Shown: positions 1-7,124, numbered from the stretch's first letter. The stretch is 8,629 nt of DNA from Paracoccaceae bacterium (GCA_026997055.1 JALWJU010000657.1:1-8629); one strand, 5' to 3'. The notes: generated by a model from the sequence alone, not told the origin. Made by a program: numbers and translations.

Positions 1-1468
1 CCCCATCGCCGGGCATTGCACCGAGCGCTCCCAGATCGGGCAGGCCGGTCTCTCCCGCCGCAAGGCCGGCAGACGAATCCGCAGACACGGGAGCCGGCAG
101 TTGCTCGGCCTGTGCCTGGCTTCTGCCGGAAGTCAGGATCGGCCGGAGGACGAAGAGGCCCAGGATCAGGGCCACTACGGCCAGGACCATCATCTGGGCA
201 ATGCTCATGTAGTCGAGATTCAGCCGCTCGGCGAAGCCGGGGGTGGGCATGCTCGCATCGGCCGGAGCCGGCTGGAATTCAAGGCTCTCGAGGGTAATGA
301 CATCGCCACGGCTTTCGTCGAATCCTACGGCCGAGGCGATCAGTGCCCGCAGGGCGGCCATTTCTTCCTCTGGCCGGGGGGCCCAGGTTTCGACCCCATC
401 GGCATCGGTACTGCGAATGCCATCGACCAGGGCGGCGACGCTGATGCGACGGATGGCGCCCGGGGTCTTCACGATTTCGCGTGTGGTTTCGGAGACTTCA
501 TAGTTCACCCGCTCGCGCGTCTGGCTGTCGGAAGAGGTCGATTGCCCGCCTCCCCCCGCTGCATCGCCCGTGGGCAGGTTGGAAGCGACGGAGACGCCTG
601 CCTCGCGGCTGTCGGAGCTGGTCCCGGTGGTTTCCTCGGTCTCGCTGGAGATCGCCACGCGACTGTTCGGATCGATCACCCGTTCGCGGATCGATTCGCT
701 TTCGCTCACGGTTTCGATGCTGACTTCTACTACGGCATTGCCATAGCCTACCCGTGCTTCGAGCAGGCGCTGTATGTTGCGCCGCAATTCCTCGGCCCTG
801 TCGCTGGCGCTGGCAAAACCGCCAGGCGCCTCGTCGCCAGTCACGATCAGTCCGCGCTGGGCGTCGATCACCGAGACATTCTCCGGCGTCAGCCCGGCGA
901 CGGCCGAGGCGACCAGGTATTTCAGCGCCCGCGCCTGAACTGGCGGCAGGGCGGTGCCGCTGGTGCTGACCGTAACCGAGGCGGTGGCCGCATCGCGCTG
1001 CCGCAGCCCCTGCGGGCTCGGATTGCCCAGGTGCACACGGGCACTCCGGATCAGCGGGTTCGCCATGATCGTGCGTGCCAGCTCTCCTTCCTTTGCGCGC
1101 CAGTAAGCGGCATTGAACATCTGGCTGGTGGTGCCGAAACCCGAGAGATTATCGAGGATTTCGTACCCCTGGGTGGTGTTGGCCGGCAGGCCCTCTGCTG
1201 CCATGGTCAGGCGCAGCTCGTCCCGCCTGGCCGAATCGACGAAGATCGCCCCGCCGCGTACCTCGTAGGCAGCGCCGCCGGCTTCGAGGGACTTGATCAC
1301 CTCTCCGGCGCTGGCCGCATCCAGACCCGCATAGAGAAGCGCCATGTCCGGGCGCGCTGCCATGCGCGACAGGCCGAGAATGGCGGCAAACATGGCCAGC
1401 GTCGCGGCGACCACGATCATCCGCTTGCGCATGTCCAGAGCTGACCAGACCGATAGAAGCTGTTGCAA
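1..1468 (-). CDS. fliF: Flagellar MS-ring protein FliF (C-terminal end beyond window)
   Basis: FliF builds the MS-ring, the membrane-embedded base on which the rotor, export gate and rod assemble. Reading the minus strand from 1468 gives 489 residues without a stop. Seen: a first membrane segment at about residues 17-36; a YscJ/FliF-type ring-building region at about 40-210 with GLPANTTQGYEIL and MFNAAYWRAKEGELARTI; a second ring-building region at about 220-400 with a Ser/Thr/Gly-rich insert at about 275-315 (the expected beta-collar position); a second membrane segment at about 421-444; and the start of the cytoplasmic tail. The FliG-binding end, roughly the last 60 residues of the family's usual 550 or so, is missing only because the window ends. 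I chose the TTG at 1468-1466 because a strong GGAGGAGGAG lies 7 nt upstream; the first in-frame ATG (1432-1430) has no comparable site. The gene is divergent from fliL and shares its 120-bp control region. Identification is firm; the exact start is less so. Confidence 0.95.
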   Translation of the reverse strand, partial: MQQLLSVWSALDMRKRMIVVAATLAMFAAILGLSRMAARPDMALLYAGLDAASAGEVIKSLEAGGAAYEVRGGAIFVDSARRDELRLTMAAEGLPANTTQGYEILDNLSGFGTTSQMFNAAYWRAKEGELARTIMANPLIRSARVHLGNPSPQGLRQRDAATASVTVSTSGTALPPVQARALKYLVASAVAGLTPENVSVIDAQRGLIVTGDEAPGGFASASDRAEELRRNIQRLLEARVGYGNAVVEVSIETVSESESIRERVIDPNSRVAISSETEETTGTSSDSREAGVSVASNLPTGDAAGGGGQSTSSDSQTRERVNYEVSETTREIVKTPGAIRRISVAALVDGIRSTDADGVETWAPRPEEEMAALRALIASAVGFDESRGDVITLESLEFQPAPADASMPTPGFAERLNLDYMSIAQMMVLAVVALILGLFVLRPILTSGRSQAQAEQLPAPVSADSSAGLAAGETGLPDLGALGAMPGDG

Positions 1469-1475
1469 GACGCGT

Positions 1476-1485
1476 CTCCTCCTCC
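1476..1485 (-). promoter_or_regulatory. Strong ribosome binding site deciding the fliF TTG start
   Basis: On the minus strand this reads GGAGGAGGAG, ending 7 nt before the TTG at 1468. It is the only good Shine-Dalgarno sequence near the start of fliF, and it favours the TTG over the ATG 12 codons further in. Confidence 0.7.
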
Positions 1486-1526
1486 GGGCTTCTGCCCTCG
1501 TCCGGGTCGATCTTGCCGCAAGGCTA

Positions 1527-1541
1527 TTAACAATCGGTTAG
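1527..1541 (+). promoter_or_regulatory. CtrA-type binding box (TTAA-N7-TTAG)
   Basis: The sequence TTAACAATCGGTTAG matches the alphaproteobacterial CtrA consensus TTAA-N7-TTAA with one mismatch in the second half-site. It lies in the fliF/fliL divergent region, 48 bp before the fliL start, and overlaps the proposed -35 element, the usual place for a CtrA-activated promoter. CtrA controls flagellar genes in Caulobacter and in many Rhodobacterales. The match is seen in the sequence; binding and its direction of effect are inferred. The same box could also serve fliF on the other strand. Confidence 0.55.
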
Positions 1542-1556
1542 CCAGAACCGGATAAT
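1527..1556 (+). promoter_or_regulatory. Candidate fliL operon promoter
   Basis: TTAACA (1527-1532) and GATAAT (1551-1556), separated by 18 bp, resemble -35 and -10 elements. They would start transcription at about 1563, some 25 nt before the fliL ATG and its GGAG site. The -35 lies inside the CtrA box, so the promoter would be CtrA-dependent. No sigma-54 GG-N10-GC arrangement fits the region around 1500-1520, where I checked. A small dyad CTTGC-C-GCAAG at 1512-1522 lies just upstream; its role is unknown. Confidence 0.4.
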
Positions 1557-1588
1557 ATCGATTCGAAGCAAAAAATTCCGGAGCCAAA

Positions 1589-2089
1589 ATGGCAGAGAAC
1601 GAAGAAGTCGCCGAAGGCGAAGATGAAGCGCCGAAGAAGAAGTCCAGGAAGCCGCTGCTGATCGGCCTGGTCCTGGCGCTTCTGCTGGGCGCAGGCGGGT
1701 TTTATGCGGTCTATTCGGGGATGATCCTGGCCCCGCCGGGCGAGCAGGCGGCAGCCGCGGAGCATGGCGCTTCCGTCGAATCGCTGCCGCCCGTTGCCTT
1801 CGTGCCGGTAGAACCGCTGGTCATCTCGCTCGGCCCCCGGGCCAGCAGCCGGCACCTGCGCTTTCGGGCTCAGCTCGAGGTGAACCCGGAGTATCAGAAG
1901 GATGTCGAGCTCCTCCTGCCTCGGGTTCTGGATGTGCTGAATTCGTATCTCAGGGCCGTGGATCTGCGTGATATCGAGGATCCGGCGGCATTGATCAACC
2001 TGCGCGCGCAGATGCTGCGCCGTATCCAGCTTGTTACTGGCGAGGGGCGGGTCCGCGATCTTCTTGTCATGGAATTCGTTCTCAATTAG
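1589..2089 (+). CDS. fliL: Flagellar basal body-associated protein FliL
   Basis: FliL is a single-pass inner-membrane protein next to the MS-ring and stator; in studied bacteria it stabilises or activates the MotA/MotB stator and can be needed for rotation. The 166-aa product has an acidic then Lys-rich cytoplasmic N-terminus (1-21), one membrane segment (about 22-43), a short linker, and a periplasmic domain (about 66-166). That domain shows the family pattern: FVPVEPLVISLG, then a beta strand RHLRFRAQLEV, a long helix with LLPRVLDVLNSYL, DLRDIEDPAALINLR, and a closing strand DLLVMEFVLN at the very C-terminus. Length is normal for the family. The start has GGAG 7 nt upstream. It is first in a same-strand gene run, directly downstream of the CtrA-box region, and divergent from fliF. 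Confidence 0.93.
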   Translation: MAENEEVAEGEDEAPKKKSRKPLLIGLVLALLLGAGGFYAVYSGMILAPPGEQAAAAEHGASVESLPPVAFVPVEPLVISLGPRASSRHLRFRAQLEVNPEYQKDVELLLPRVLDVLNSYLRAVDLRDIEDPAALINLRAQMLRRIQLVTGEGRVRDLLVMEFVLN

Positions 2090-2106
2090 CGCCGATCGGA
2101 GGAAAC

Positions 2107-2544
2107 ATGCAAATGATATCTGACATTCTTCTGGCTGCCGGCGCCCTGGGGGCGGCAATCTACTGCATCGTCCTGGCGCGGCGCCTGAAGCGCTTCAACA
2201 ACCTGCAACACGGCATGGGCGGGGCCGTCGCGGTCCTGTCCGCACAGGTCGATGACATGACCAGGACGCTTCAGAAGGCGCAGCGCGCGGCGGTCACGTC
2301 GTCGGTCAACCTCGCCTCACTGACGGAACGGGCCGAGGATGTCGCAAAAAGGCTGGAACTGATGCTGGCGGCCATGCATGACCTTCCGGAAGAGCCTGCG
2401 CAAGAGGGGGCGCGGTCCGAAGCCGCCCCCGCACCCGGAACCGCGACCGAAACCGTCCCCGAACGCGAAGAAGAGCCCGGGCAAGCCACCGACATCCCCG
2501 TATTTCTCAGCAACCGCAAGCCGCGGATGGAGGCAGCGGAATGA
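2107..2544 (+). CDS. Small bitopic membrane protein of the flagellar operon, function unknown
   Basis: I do not recognise a named function. The 145-aa product has one membrane segment near the N-terminus (about 4-24), followed by a basic ARRLKRF stop-transfer sequence, a helical, possibly coiled-coil stretch (about 35-92), a Pro/Glu/Ala-rich low-complexity tail (about 93-128), and a short ending PVFLSNRKPR that could be a docking peptide. The N-in or N-out orientation is unclear, although the positive charges after the segment suggest a cytoplasmic C-terminus. GGAGG lies 4 nt before the first ATG and 10 nt before a second (2113), so either could be used. It sits 17 bp after fliL and its last 4 bp overlap motE, so co-expression with stator genes is very likely. 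Caulobacter PflI is also a bitopic, proline-rich flagellar protein, but I cannot show homology. Confidence 0.8.
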   Translation: MQMISDILLAAGALGAAIYCIVLARRLKRFNNLQHGMGGAVAVLSAQVDDMTRTLQKAQRAAVTSSVNLASLTERAEDVAKRLELMLAAMHDLPEEPAQEGARSEAAPAPGTATETVPEREEEPGQATDIPVFLSNRKPRMEAAE

Positions 2545-3185
2545 CAGCGAAGCAGGAAAGAAAGACGCAGGAGAAAAAGGCACCGCCAGCCAGGCGCAAA
2601 AGGTCGGGCGGGCGCGCACCGATGCGCGGGGTGCTGTGGCTCATAGCGCTGCTGCTGGCCATATCGGGACTGATCCGTCTGAATGGCTCGGGCCTGGCCC
2701 TGGCGCGGGAGATTTCGGCGGCAGTTGCCGGCACCGGCTCCGGTCACGAGACCGAACCGCAGACATGCGAAAGCGAGGCGGATATCGCACTGGTCCTGGA
2801 GCGGCTGCGCGAGCGCGAGCTCCTGCTGGAAGAGCGCGAAGGCGCTCTGGCCGACCGAATGCAGGCCCTCGCGGTAGCCGAACGGGAGGTGAAGGAGAAC
2901 CTCGCCGCCCTGACAGCGGCAGAGGAAAGCCTGAGGGCGACCATGGCGCTGGCAGAGGTGGCGGCCGAAGATGACCTGGGACGGCTGACGGCAGTTTATG
3001 AGAACATGAAGGCCAAGGAGGCCGCGGCGCTGTTCGAGACCATGGATCCGCAGTTTGCCGCCGGATTTCTGGGCCGGATGCGCCCGGAAGCGGCGGCGGC
3101 GATCATGGCGGGTCTCAAGCCCGAGACTGCCTATACGATTTCGGTGGTCCTGGCCGGGCGCAATGCCAACGTGCCCACAAACTGA
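2541..3185 (+). CDS. motE: MotE-like stator accessory protein (MgtE N-domain type)
   Basis: In Sinorhizobium, MotE is a periplasmic chaperone for the motor protein MotC; MotE-like proteins in Rhodobacterales are linked to stator function. The 214-aa product has a very basic cytoplasmic N-terminus (1-29), one membrane segment or uncleaved signal (about 30-46), a periplasmic linker, a strongly charged coiled coil (about 80-145, rich in ERLRERELLLEERE-type heptads), and a C-terminal helical domain (about 148-205) with MKAKEAAALFETMDP and LGRMRPEAAAAIMAGL. The last is the signature of the MgtE N-terminal-like fold shared by MotE and FliG. The only cysteine (residue 76) lies just before the coiled coil. 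The ATGA overlap with the previous gene fixes the start and implies translational coupling. Family assignment is good; the exact partner is inferred. Confidence 0.85.
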   Translation: MTAKQERKTQEKKAPPARRKRSGGRAPMRGVLWLIALLLAISGLIRLNGSGLALAREISAAVAGTGSGHETEPQTCESEADIALVLERLRERELLLEEREGALADRMQALAVAEREVKENLAALTAAEESLRATMALAEVAAEDDLGRLTAVYENMKAKEAAALFETMDPQFAAGFLGRMRPEAAAAIMAGLKPETAYTISVVLAGRNANVPTN

Positions 3186-3258
3186 TCGTCGCTCAGGGTT
3201 TGTTAACCCGGCTCTGCCATTGTGCAGGGGACGAAATGCGGCCTGACGAAAGAAGCAG

Positions 3259-4128
3259 ATGATCGGAATTGTCGGAATAGCCCTGATCTTCATCATGGTC
3301 TTTGGCGGTTATGTCGCGGCCGGCGGCAAGCTCGGGATCATCCTGAAGTCCCTGCCGTTCGAATTCACCATGATCGGAGGGGCTGCGGCCGGTGCCTTTG
3401 TCATTTCCAATGACATGCACTCCATCAAGCACACGCTCAAGGATATCGGCAAGGTATTCAAGGGCCCCAAATGGGCACCGGAAGATTATCGGGATCTGCT
3501 CTGCCTGCTGTTCGAGCTTATCCGGCTGGCCCGTCAGAACGCAGTAGCGCTGGAAGAGCATATCGAAACACCGCATGAGAGCACGATATTTACCAAGTAC
3601 CCGAAAATCCTGGCCGATTCGGAAGCGGTTGACCTGATCTGCGACACGCTTCGCTCGGCTTCGATGAACTATGACGATCCGCACCAGGTCGAAGAAGTGC
3701 TGGAAAAGCGCATGGAGGCAAACCTGCACCATGCGCTGCATTCCAGTCATGCCCTGCAGATGATCGCCGACGGTCTGCCCGCACTTGGCATCGTCGCGGC
3801 GGTCCTCGGGGTGATCAAAACCATGGCATCCATCGACCAGCCGCCGGAAATCCTGGGGAAGATGATCGGCGGTGCGCTTGTCGGTACCTTTCTGGGAGTC
3901 TTCCTGGCCTATGGCCTCGTCGGGCCGTTTTCGACCAAGGTTCAGGCCGTGGTGGAGGAAGATGCGCATTTCTACCAGTTGATCCGGGAGGTGCTGGTCG
4001 CCAATTTGCACAACCATGCGACCAATATCTGCATCGAGGTGGGGCGTCAGAACACGCCCAGTCATATCCGGCCGTCTTATTCCGAGGTGGAAGAAGCCCT
4101 GAAGGAAATCAAGCAGGGGGCGGCATGA
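3259..4128 (+). CDS. motA: Flagellar motor stator protein MotA
   Basis: MotA forms the five-subunit ring around MotB and couples proton flow to rotor torque. The 289-aa product is of normal length and has four membrane segments (about 1-20, 33-51, 171-189 and 202-222) with a large cytoplasmic loop between the second and third. Family landmarks are visible: the start MIGIVGI; the charged loop LARQNAVALEEHIE, whose Arg92 and Glu99/100 correspond to the torque-generating pair; TKYPKILADSEAVD; DGLPALGIVAAVLGVI with the conserved Pro174; GALVGTFLGVFLAYGLVGP with Thr210 and Pro223; and the tail RPSYSEVEEAL. The ribosome site is weak (GAAAGAAG), but the conserved N-terminus supports this start. A 73-bp gap precedes it, containing a short GGGTT/AACCC dyad and a TTAACC half-site. 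motB is not in the window and must lie elsewhere. Confidence 0.96.
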   Translation: MIGIVGIALIFIMVFGGYVAAGGKLGIILKSLPFEFTMIGGAAAGAFVISNDMHSIKHTLKDIGKVFKGPKWAPEDYRDLLCLLFELIRLARQNAVALEEHIETPHESTIFTKYPKILADSEAVDLICDTLRSASMNYDDPHQVEEVLEKRMEANLHHALHSSHALQMIADGLPALGIVAAVLGVIKTMASIDQPPEILGKMIGGALVGTFLGVFLAYGLVGPFSTKVQAVVEEDAHFYQLIREVLVANLHNHATNICIEVGRQNTPSHIRPSYSEVEEALKEIKQGAA

Positions 4129-6590
4129 AGTCCGGGAGAGTGATAGTGGCCCTGACCTTGCTCTGGCTGGCCATTCTTGCGGGATCGGGGCAGGCGCAGT
4201 CGGTGCGTGTCTTTTCTGGCGAGCATCCGGGCTTCTCGCGGCTGGTGATCGGTTTTCGGCAGAATGTGGGGTGGAGCTTTGGAAAGGTGGAAGGGGGGTT
4301 CGAATTCCGCAGTGATGCAAGGACGGCCAAGTTCCAGCTCGACAAGGTCTTCGACCTGATTCCGCGCGACAGGATTCGATCTCTTCGCGACCTCGGAGAC
4401 GGGCGCTTGTTCCTGGAAGTATCCTGCCCCTGTCACGCCGAGGTATTCGAGCTTCCTCGCGGTCAGGTGGTTCTCGATATCAAGGATGGCCCCCCCCCGG
4501 CGCAGGCGCGCGACTTCAACAAGCCATTGGCACCACCTGGAATTATCGCGGTGCCGCCCGGGATCGGGTCGGATTCGGCGCCCGTTCTGGCCAGGACGGG
4601 AGTCGGGATGGGTGAAAGACCCGGATATGAGCGGACAGAAACAGCCCGGGATACCCCTTCCGCCACCATTTCACCCCGGGAAAGCCGGCGGGGTCTGCCT
4701 CTGTTGCCCGGTCTTGCCAGGCCCTTGGCCGACCTGCCCGATCCGGCGCATGATGTGGCCGAGGCATTGCCGGCGCCCGTCGAGGCATCCCCGACAATGC
4801 CATCTGGAGCCAGCCCGGAAGCTCCCTTGTCCGAAGCTGAGGTGGTGCAAACGCGTGGCGATGAGCGGGTGGCGGAAGTGGAGCGCGAACTTCTGGCGCA
4901 GATCAGTCGTGGAGCGGCCCAGGGTCTGCTGGAAGCCGATGTGACCATACCGAAACTTCCCGAGTCGGAGGAGCAGCCCGAAATTCGGCCGGAAAGCGAC
5001 GGCACCCCTTCCCCCGAAGAGCAAGAAACCGAAGAAAGTATTCCCACGGCGGCACAACGCCATGTCATCCTTCAGACAGCCATAGACGAGCAATTTTCCG
5101 AGAAGTCAGCGCCAGCCGGGCTTACGGAACAAGGGTTTCGGTGCCCGGATGACGAAGACTTCGCCGTGGCATCCTGGGGCGAAGACATTGGCGATGGTGT
5201 CGACCTCGGGCCATATCGCAGTGGCCTGTTCGGAGAATTCGATACCCCGCAACAGGATGCGATTCTTCGGTTGGCAAAATTCTATATTTTTCTGACTTTT
5301 GGGGCGGAAGCCACGAACCTTCTGGAAAAGAACGAGACAGCGCTTGGAGACGTGTCACGACTGAAGATCCTGGCTGATATCATGGACAGGCAGTTTTCCT
5401 CTCAGGCCGCTGCAATCGCGCCATTTGCCGAATGCGATGGCGATGTCGCACTCTGGGCCGTTCTGTCGCAAAGGCAACTCGACCCTGCTTTTCCCGTCAA
5501 TGACGCAGCTATCGTTTCGGCGTATTCCCGGCTTCCTATACACCTGCGGCGTTATCTGGGAGAAAATCTGATCACCCGCCTCATTGATGCAGGTCGGATT
5601 GACCTGGCTCATTCCCTGCGCAATGCTCTCGACCGGGGGGAAATGGGGACAAGCCCGGAACTTTCACATGTTGAAGCGCGTTTCGCAATGAATGACGGCA
5701 ATGTCGGAGAGGCGGCGGAGGTCCTGGAAGAATTGGTGCGAGATAATGTGAAAACATCGCCGGAAGCTCTTAAGGAACTGATAGAACTCAAACTCTCACA
5801 AGACATTTCCGTAGGCGAAGAAGAAATTTCCTTGGCTGCAAGCTTCGCCTTTGAGCATCGGGGCACGGAGCTGGGGGCTGACCTGCGAAAGCTGGAGGTC
5901 AGGGCCCTGGGTCAGTCCGGGCGATTTGCAGAGGCCTATGCAGAGCTGACCGAACTGACGCGGAGAGGCGAGCTGCCCCTGGAAGAGAGAAAGGAACTGG
6001 AGGCGGATCTGGCGGCCTACTTGGTGACCAGGGGAACAGATGCCCAGTTTTTGCGCTACCTTGTGCCGACCGTTTCCGATATACGCCTGCGGGGTGATGC
6101 AAGACTTGATGTCGCAGAGCGATTTCTGAATCTCGGCTTCTTGCCTGAAGCCCGGGAAGTTCTCGGCAAAAGCGCCAATGTCCCCTCATTGCAAGAACGA
6201 AAACTGCTGGCAAAACTGGCGATCGGAGAGGGAAAATTCGATGTGGCAATCGGATATCTGACAGGTTTGGAGGACCCCGAAGCCGTAAAACTGAGAGCAG
6301 AAGCATTGGTCGGAAAAAAGGACTATCCTGCCGCAATTGCAGCGCTGGAGAGCGCCGGAGAGAACGAGAAGCTTCTTGAACTCGCCTGGCGAACGGGACA
6401 ATGGGAGGAGGTTACGCTCCAGAATTCTGGCGAAATCGGAGCGATTGGTGTCATGCTGACCGAAGAGAGCCGGCCGCCGGATATCGCAGGTATTACACCA
6501 AGCCTAGAGTTGACATCAGATCTTCTTGCGCATGCGAACAAGGCTCGGGAAGCGGTTTTCGGTATCTTGGAGCAGTTTCCCTCACTGTAG
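4125..6590 (+). CDS. Large exported alpha-helical repeat protein, candidate MotK-like motor protein
   Basis: The 821-aa product has a clear signal peptide (1-24, cleavage probably after GQA). It then has a beta-rich domain (about 26-122) that reads like an AMIN-type fold, with HPGFSRLVIGF and a closing strand QVVLDI, and a CPC pair at 101-103. A long Pro/Ala/Glu-rich linker (about 123-310) follows. The C-terminal half (about 370-760) is alpha-helical with degenerate TPR/Sel1-like hairpins, for example SGRFAEAYAELTEL and KKDYPAAIAALESAGE. It probably acts in the periplasm. The start overlaps the motA stop (ATGA), so the two are translationally coupled. In the Cereibacter sphaeroides Fla2 motor a periplasmic protein, MotK, acts with MotE on MotB; position and architecture suggest this is its counterpart, but I cannot prove homology. 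A run of nine C at codons 122-125 is odd. It is the last gene of the run before IS debris. Its reality is firm; its function is inferred. Confidence 0.85.
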   Translation: MKSGRVIVALTLLWLAILAGSGQAQSVRVFSGEHPGFSRLVIGFRQNVGWSFGKVEGGFEFRSDARTAKFQLDKVFDLIPRDRIRSLRDLGDGRLFLEVSCPCHAEVFELPRGQVVLDIKDGPPPAQARDFNKPLAPPGIIAVPPGIGSDSAPVLARTGVGMGERPGYERTETARDTPSATISPRESRRGLPLLPGLARPLADLPDPAHDVAEALPAPVEASPTMPSGASPEAPLSEAEVVQTRGDERVAEVERELLAQISRGAAQGLLEADVTIPKLPESEEQPEIRPESDGTPSPEEQETEESIPTAAQRHVILQTAIDEQFSEKSAPAGLTEQGFRCPDDEDFAVASWGEDIGDGVDLGPYRSGLFGEFDTPQQDAILRLAKFYIFLTFGAEATNLLEKNETALGDVSRLKILADIMDRQFSSQAAAIAPFAECDGDVALWAVLSQRQLDPAFPVNDAAIVSAYSRLPIHLRRYLGENLITRLIDAGRIDLAHSLRNALDRGEMGTSPELSHVEARFAMNDGNVGEAAEVLEELVRDNVKTSPEALKELIELKLSQDISVGEEEISLAASFAFEHRGTELGADLRKLEVRALGQSGRFAEAYAELTELTRRGELPLEERKELEADLAAYLVTRGTDAQFLRYLVPTVSDIRLRGDARLDVAERFLNLGFLPEAREVLGKSANVPSLQERKLLAKLAIGEGKFDVAIGYLTGLEDPEAVKLRAEALVGKKDYPAAIAALESAGENEKLLELAWRTGQWEEVTLQNSGEIGAIGVMLTEESRPPDIAGITPSLELTSDLLAHANKAREAVFGILEQFPSL
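4490..4498 (+). repeat. C9 homopolymer tract inside the large periplasmic protein gene
   Basis: Nine consecutive C cover the third base of Gly122 and the codons of Pro123-Pro125, at the junction of the N-terminal domain and the linker. The frame is open in this sequence. A one-base change would truncate the protein early. Long C tracts are prone to slippage and also to read errors. Confidence 0.9.
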
Positions 6591-6676
6591 AATGAGAATC
6601 CATACAATTTATCAATAAAGACCTCTGCATGAGGGCATGGTTTTCGTATGAAGCGAGTTTTGGGTAGTTTCCTTGC
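6591..6676. other. Short AT-richer spacer between the motor operon and IS remnant
   Basis: This stretch is clearly lower in GC than its neighbours. It carries a weak CCTC/GAGG dyad with no proper T-run, so no terminator is called. Any downstream flagellar gene that once followed would have begun near here, but nothing recognisable remains. Confidence 0.5.
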
Positions 6677-6703
6677 TGAACTGGCCCCCATTTCGACCGG
6701 ACA
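6677..6703 (+). repeat. Left terminal inverted repeat of the IS2-type element
   Basis: Twenty-seven bases, from TGAACTGG to CCGGACA, match the form of IS2-subgroup ends. The matching right-hand copy was not found between 7500 and 8629. Because that side is lost, no target duplication can be paired. Confidence 0.65.
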
Positions 6704-6750
6704 CCTAAGCCTGAACCAGGAGGCTTGAGCACAGGCTTAGGTATATGCTC

Positions 6751-7124
6751 ATGTCCGATATTGAAATCATCACCGATGGTGGCCGCCGCCGGCGTTGGTC
6801 GGAGGCCGAGAAGCTTCGGGTCGTAGAGGAAACGCTGCAAGGTCACGACAGCATCCCGGCTGTCGCCCGGCGCAATGGCGTGGCGCCCAATCTGCTGTAC
6901 GCCCACGCAAGCTGATGTTGGAGGGAGGAAGCATCGCCGTGAGCGGGGATGACAGTGTGACCAGCAACCGCACCGTCCGCGAGATGGAGGCCCGTATCCG
7001 CGAGCTGGAACGCCAGCTGGGGCGCAAGACGCTGGAGGTCGAGATCCTCAAGGAGGCTCTGGACAAGGCACGATCAAAAAAACCGATCTTGCATGCGCTG
7101 TCGCGGCGACCGGGAGGTTCCTAA
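6751..7124 (+). pseudogene. IS2-type transposase OrfA, frameshifted
   Basis: Read in two frames, this encodes an InsC-like DNA-binding protein. The first frame, from the ATG at 6751 (or 6745), gives RRRRWSEAEKLRVVEETL and VARRNGVAPNLLYA, the family's helix-turn-helix, but ends at TGA 6913-6915. The second frame, from 6906, continues with RKLMLEGG, then the heptad-rich MEARIRELERQLGRKTLEVEILKEAL in two parts, and ends at TAA 7122-7124. Where the family has YAWRK, the bases TGG are replaced by CA, a net loss of one base at 6904-6905. A 1-nt overlap (TAATG) joins it to orfB. The damage makes a normal transposase impossible. Confidence 0.82.
7076..7082 (+). other. A7 slippery run for -1 frameshifting between OrfA and OrfB
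   Basis: Seven A in phase A-AAA-AAA lie near the end of orfA. Shifting -1 here opens a frame that runs through TDLACAVAATGRFL into OrfB without a stop. IS2-subgroup elements make their OrfAB transposase by this kind of programmed shift. The heptamer is seen; its activity is inferred, and irrelevant in this dead copy. Confidence 0.55.

Noticed and set aside
101..1444. Long plus-strand open frame of about 447 codons
   Set aside because: It lies antisense to fliF, whose protein matches the family along its whole length. The frame is a by-product of high GC codon bias, and its translation has no recognisable domain.
1512..1522. CTTGC-C-GCAAG dyad as a sigma-54 element
   Set aside because: The required GG and GC spacing of ten bases is not met on the plus strand. 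The dyad is noted only as a possible small operator.
1538..2158. Minus-strand frame of 206 codons over fliL
   Set aside because: It is a shadow of fliL, which has clear family signatures and a ribosome site.
3196..3209. GGGTT/AACCC dyad and TTAACC before motA as terminator or CtrA site
   Set aside because: The stem is five base pairs with no T-run, and only one CtrA half-site is present. It is too weak to call.
3193..4320. Long minus-strand open frame of about 375 codons
   Set aside because: It is antisense to motA and the start of the next gene, both supported by conserved motifs or a signal peptide. Its translation is rich in His/Arg/Gln without domain features.
6649..6727. Short plus-strand frame starting MKRVLGSFLAEL as a gene truncated by the IS
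   Set aside because: Only nine codons lie outside the IS, with no clear ribosome site or recognisable similarity.
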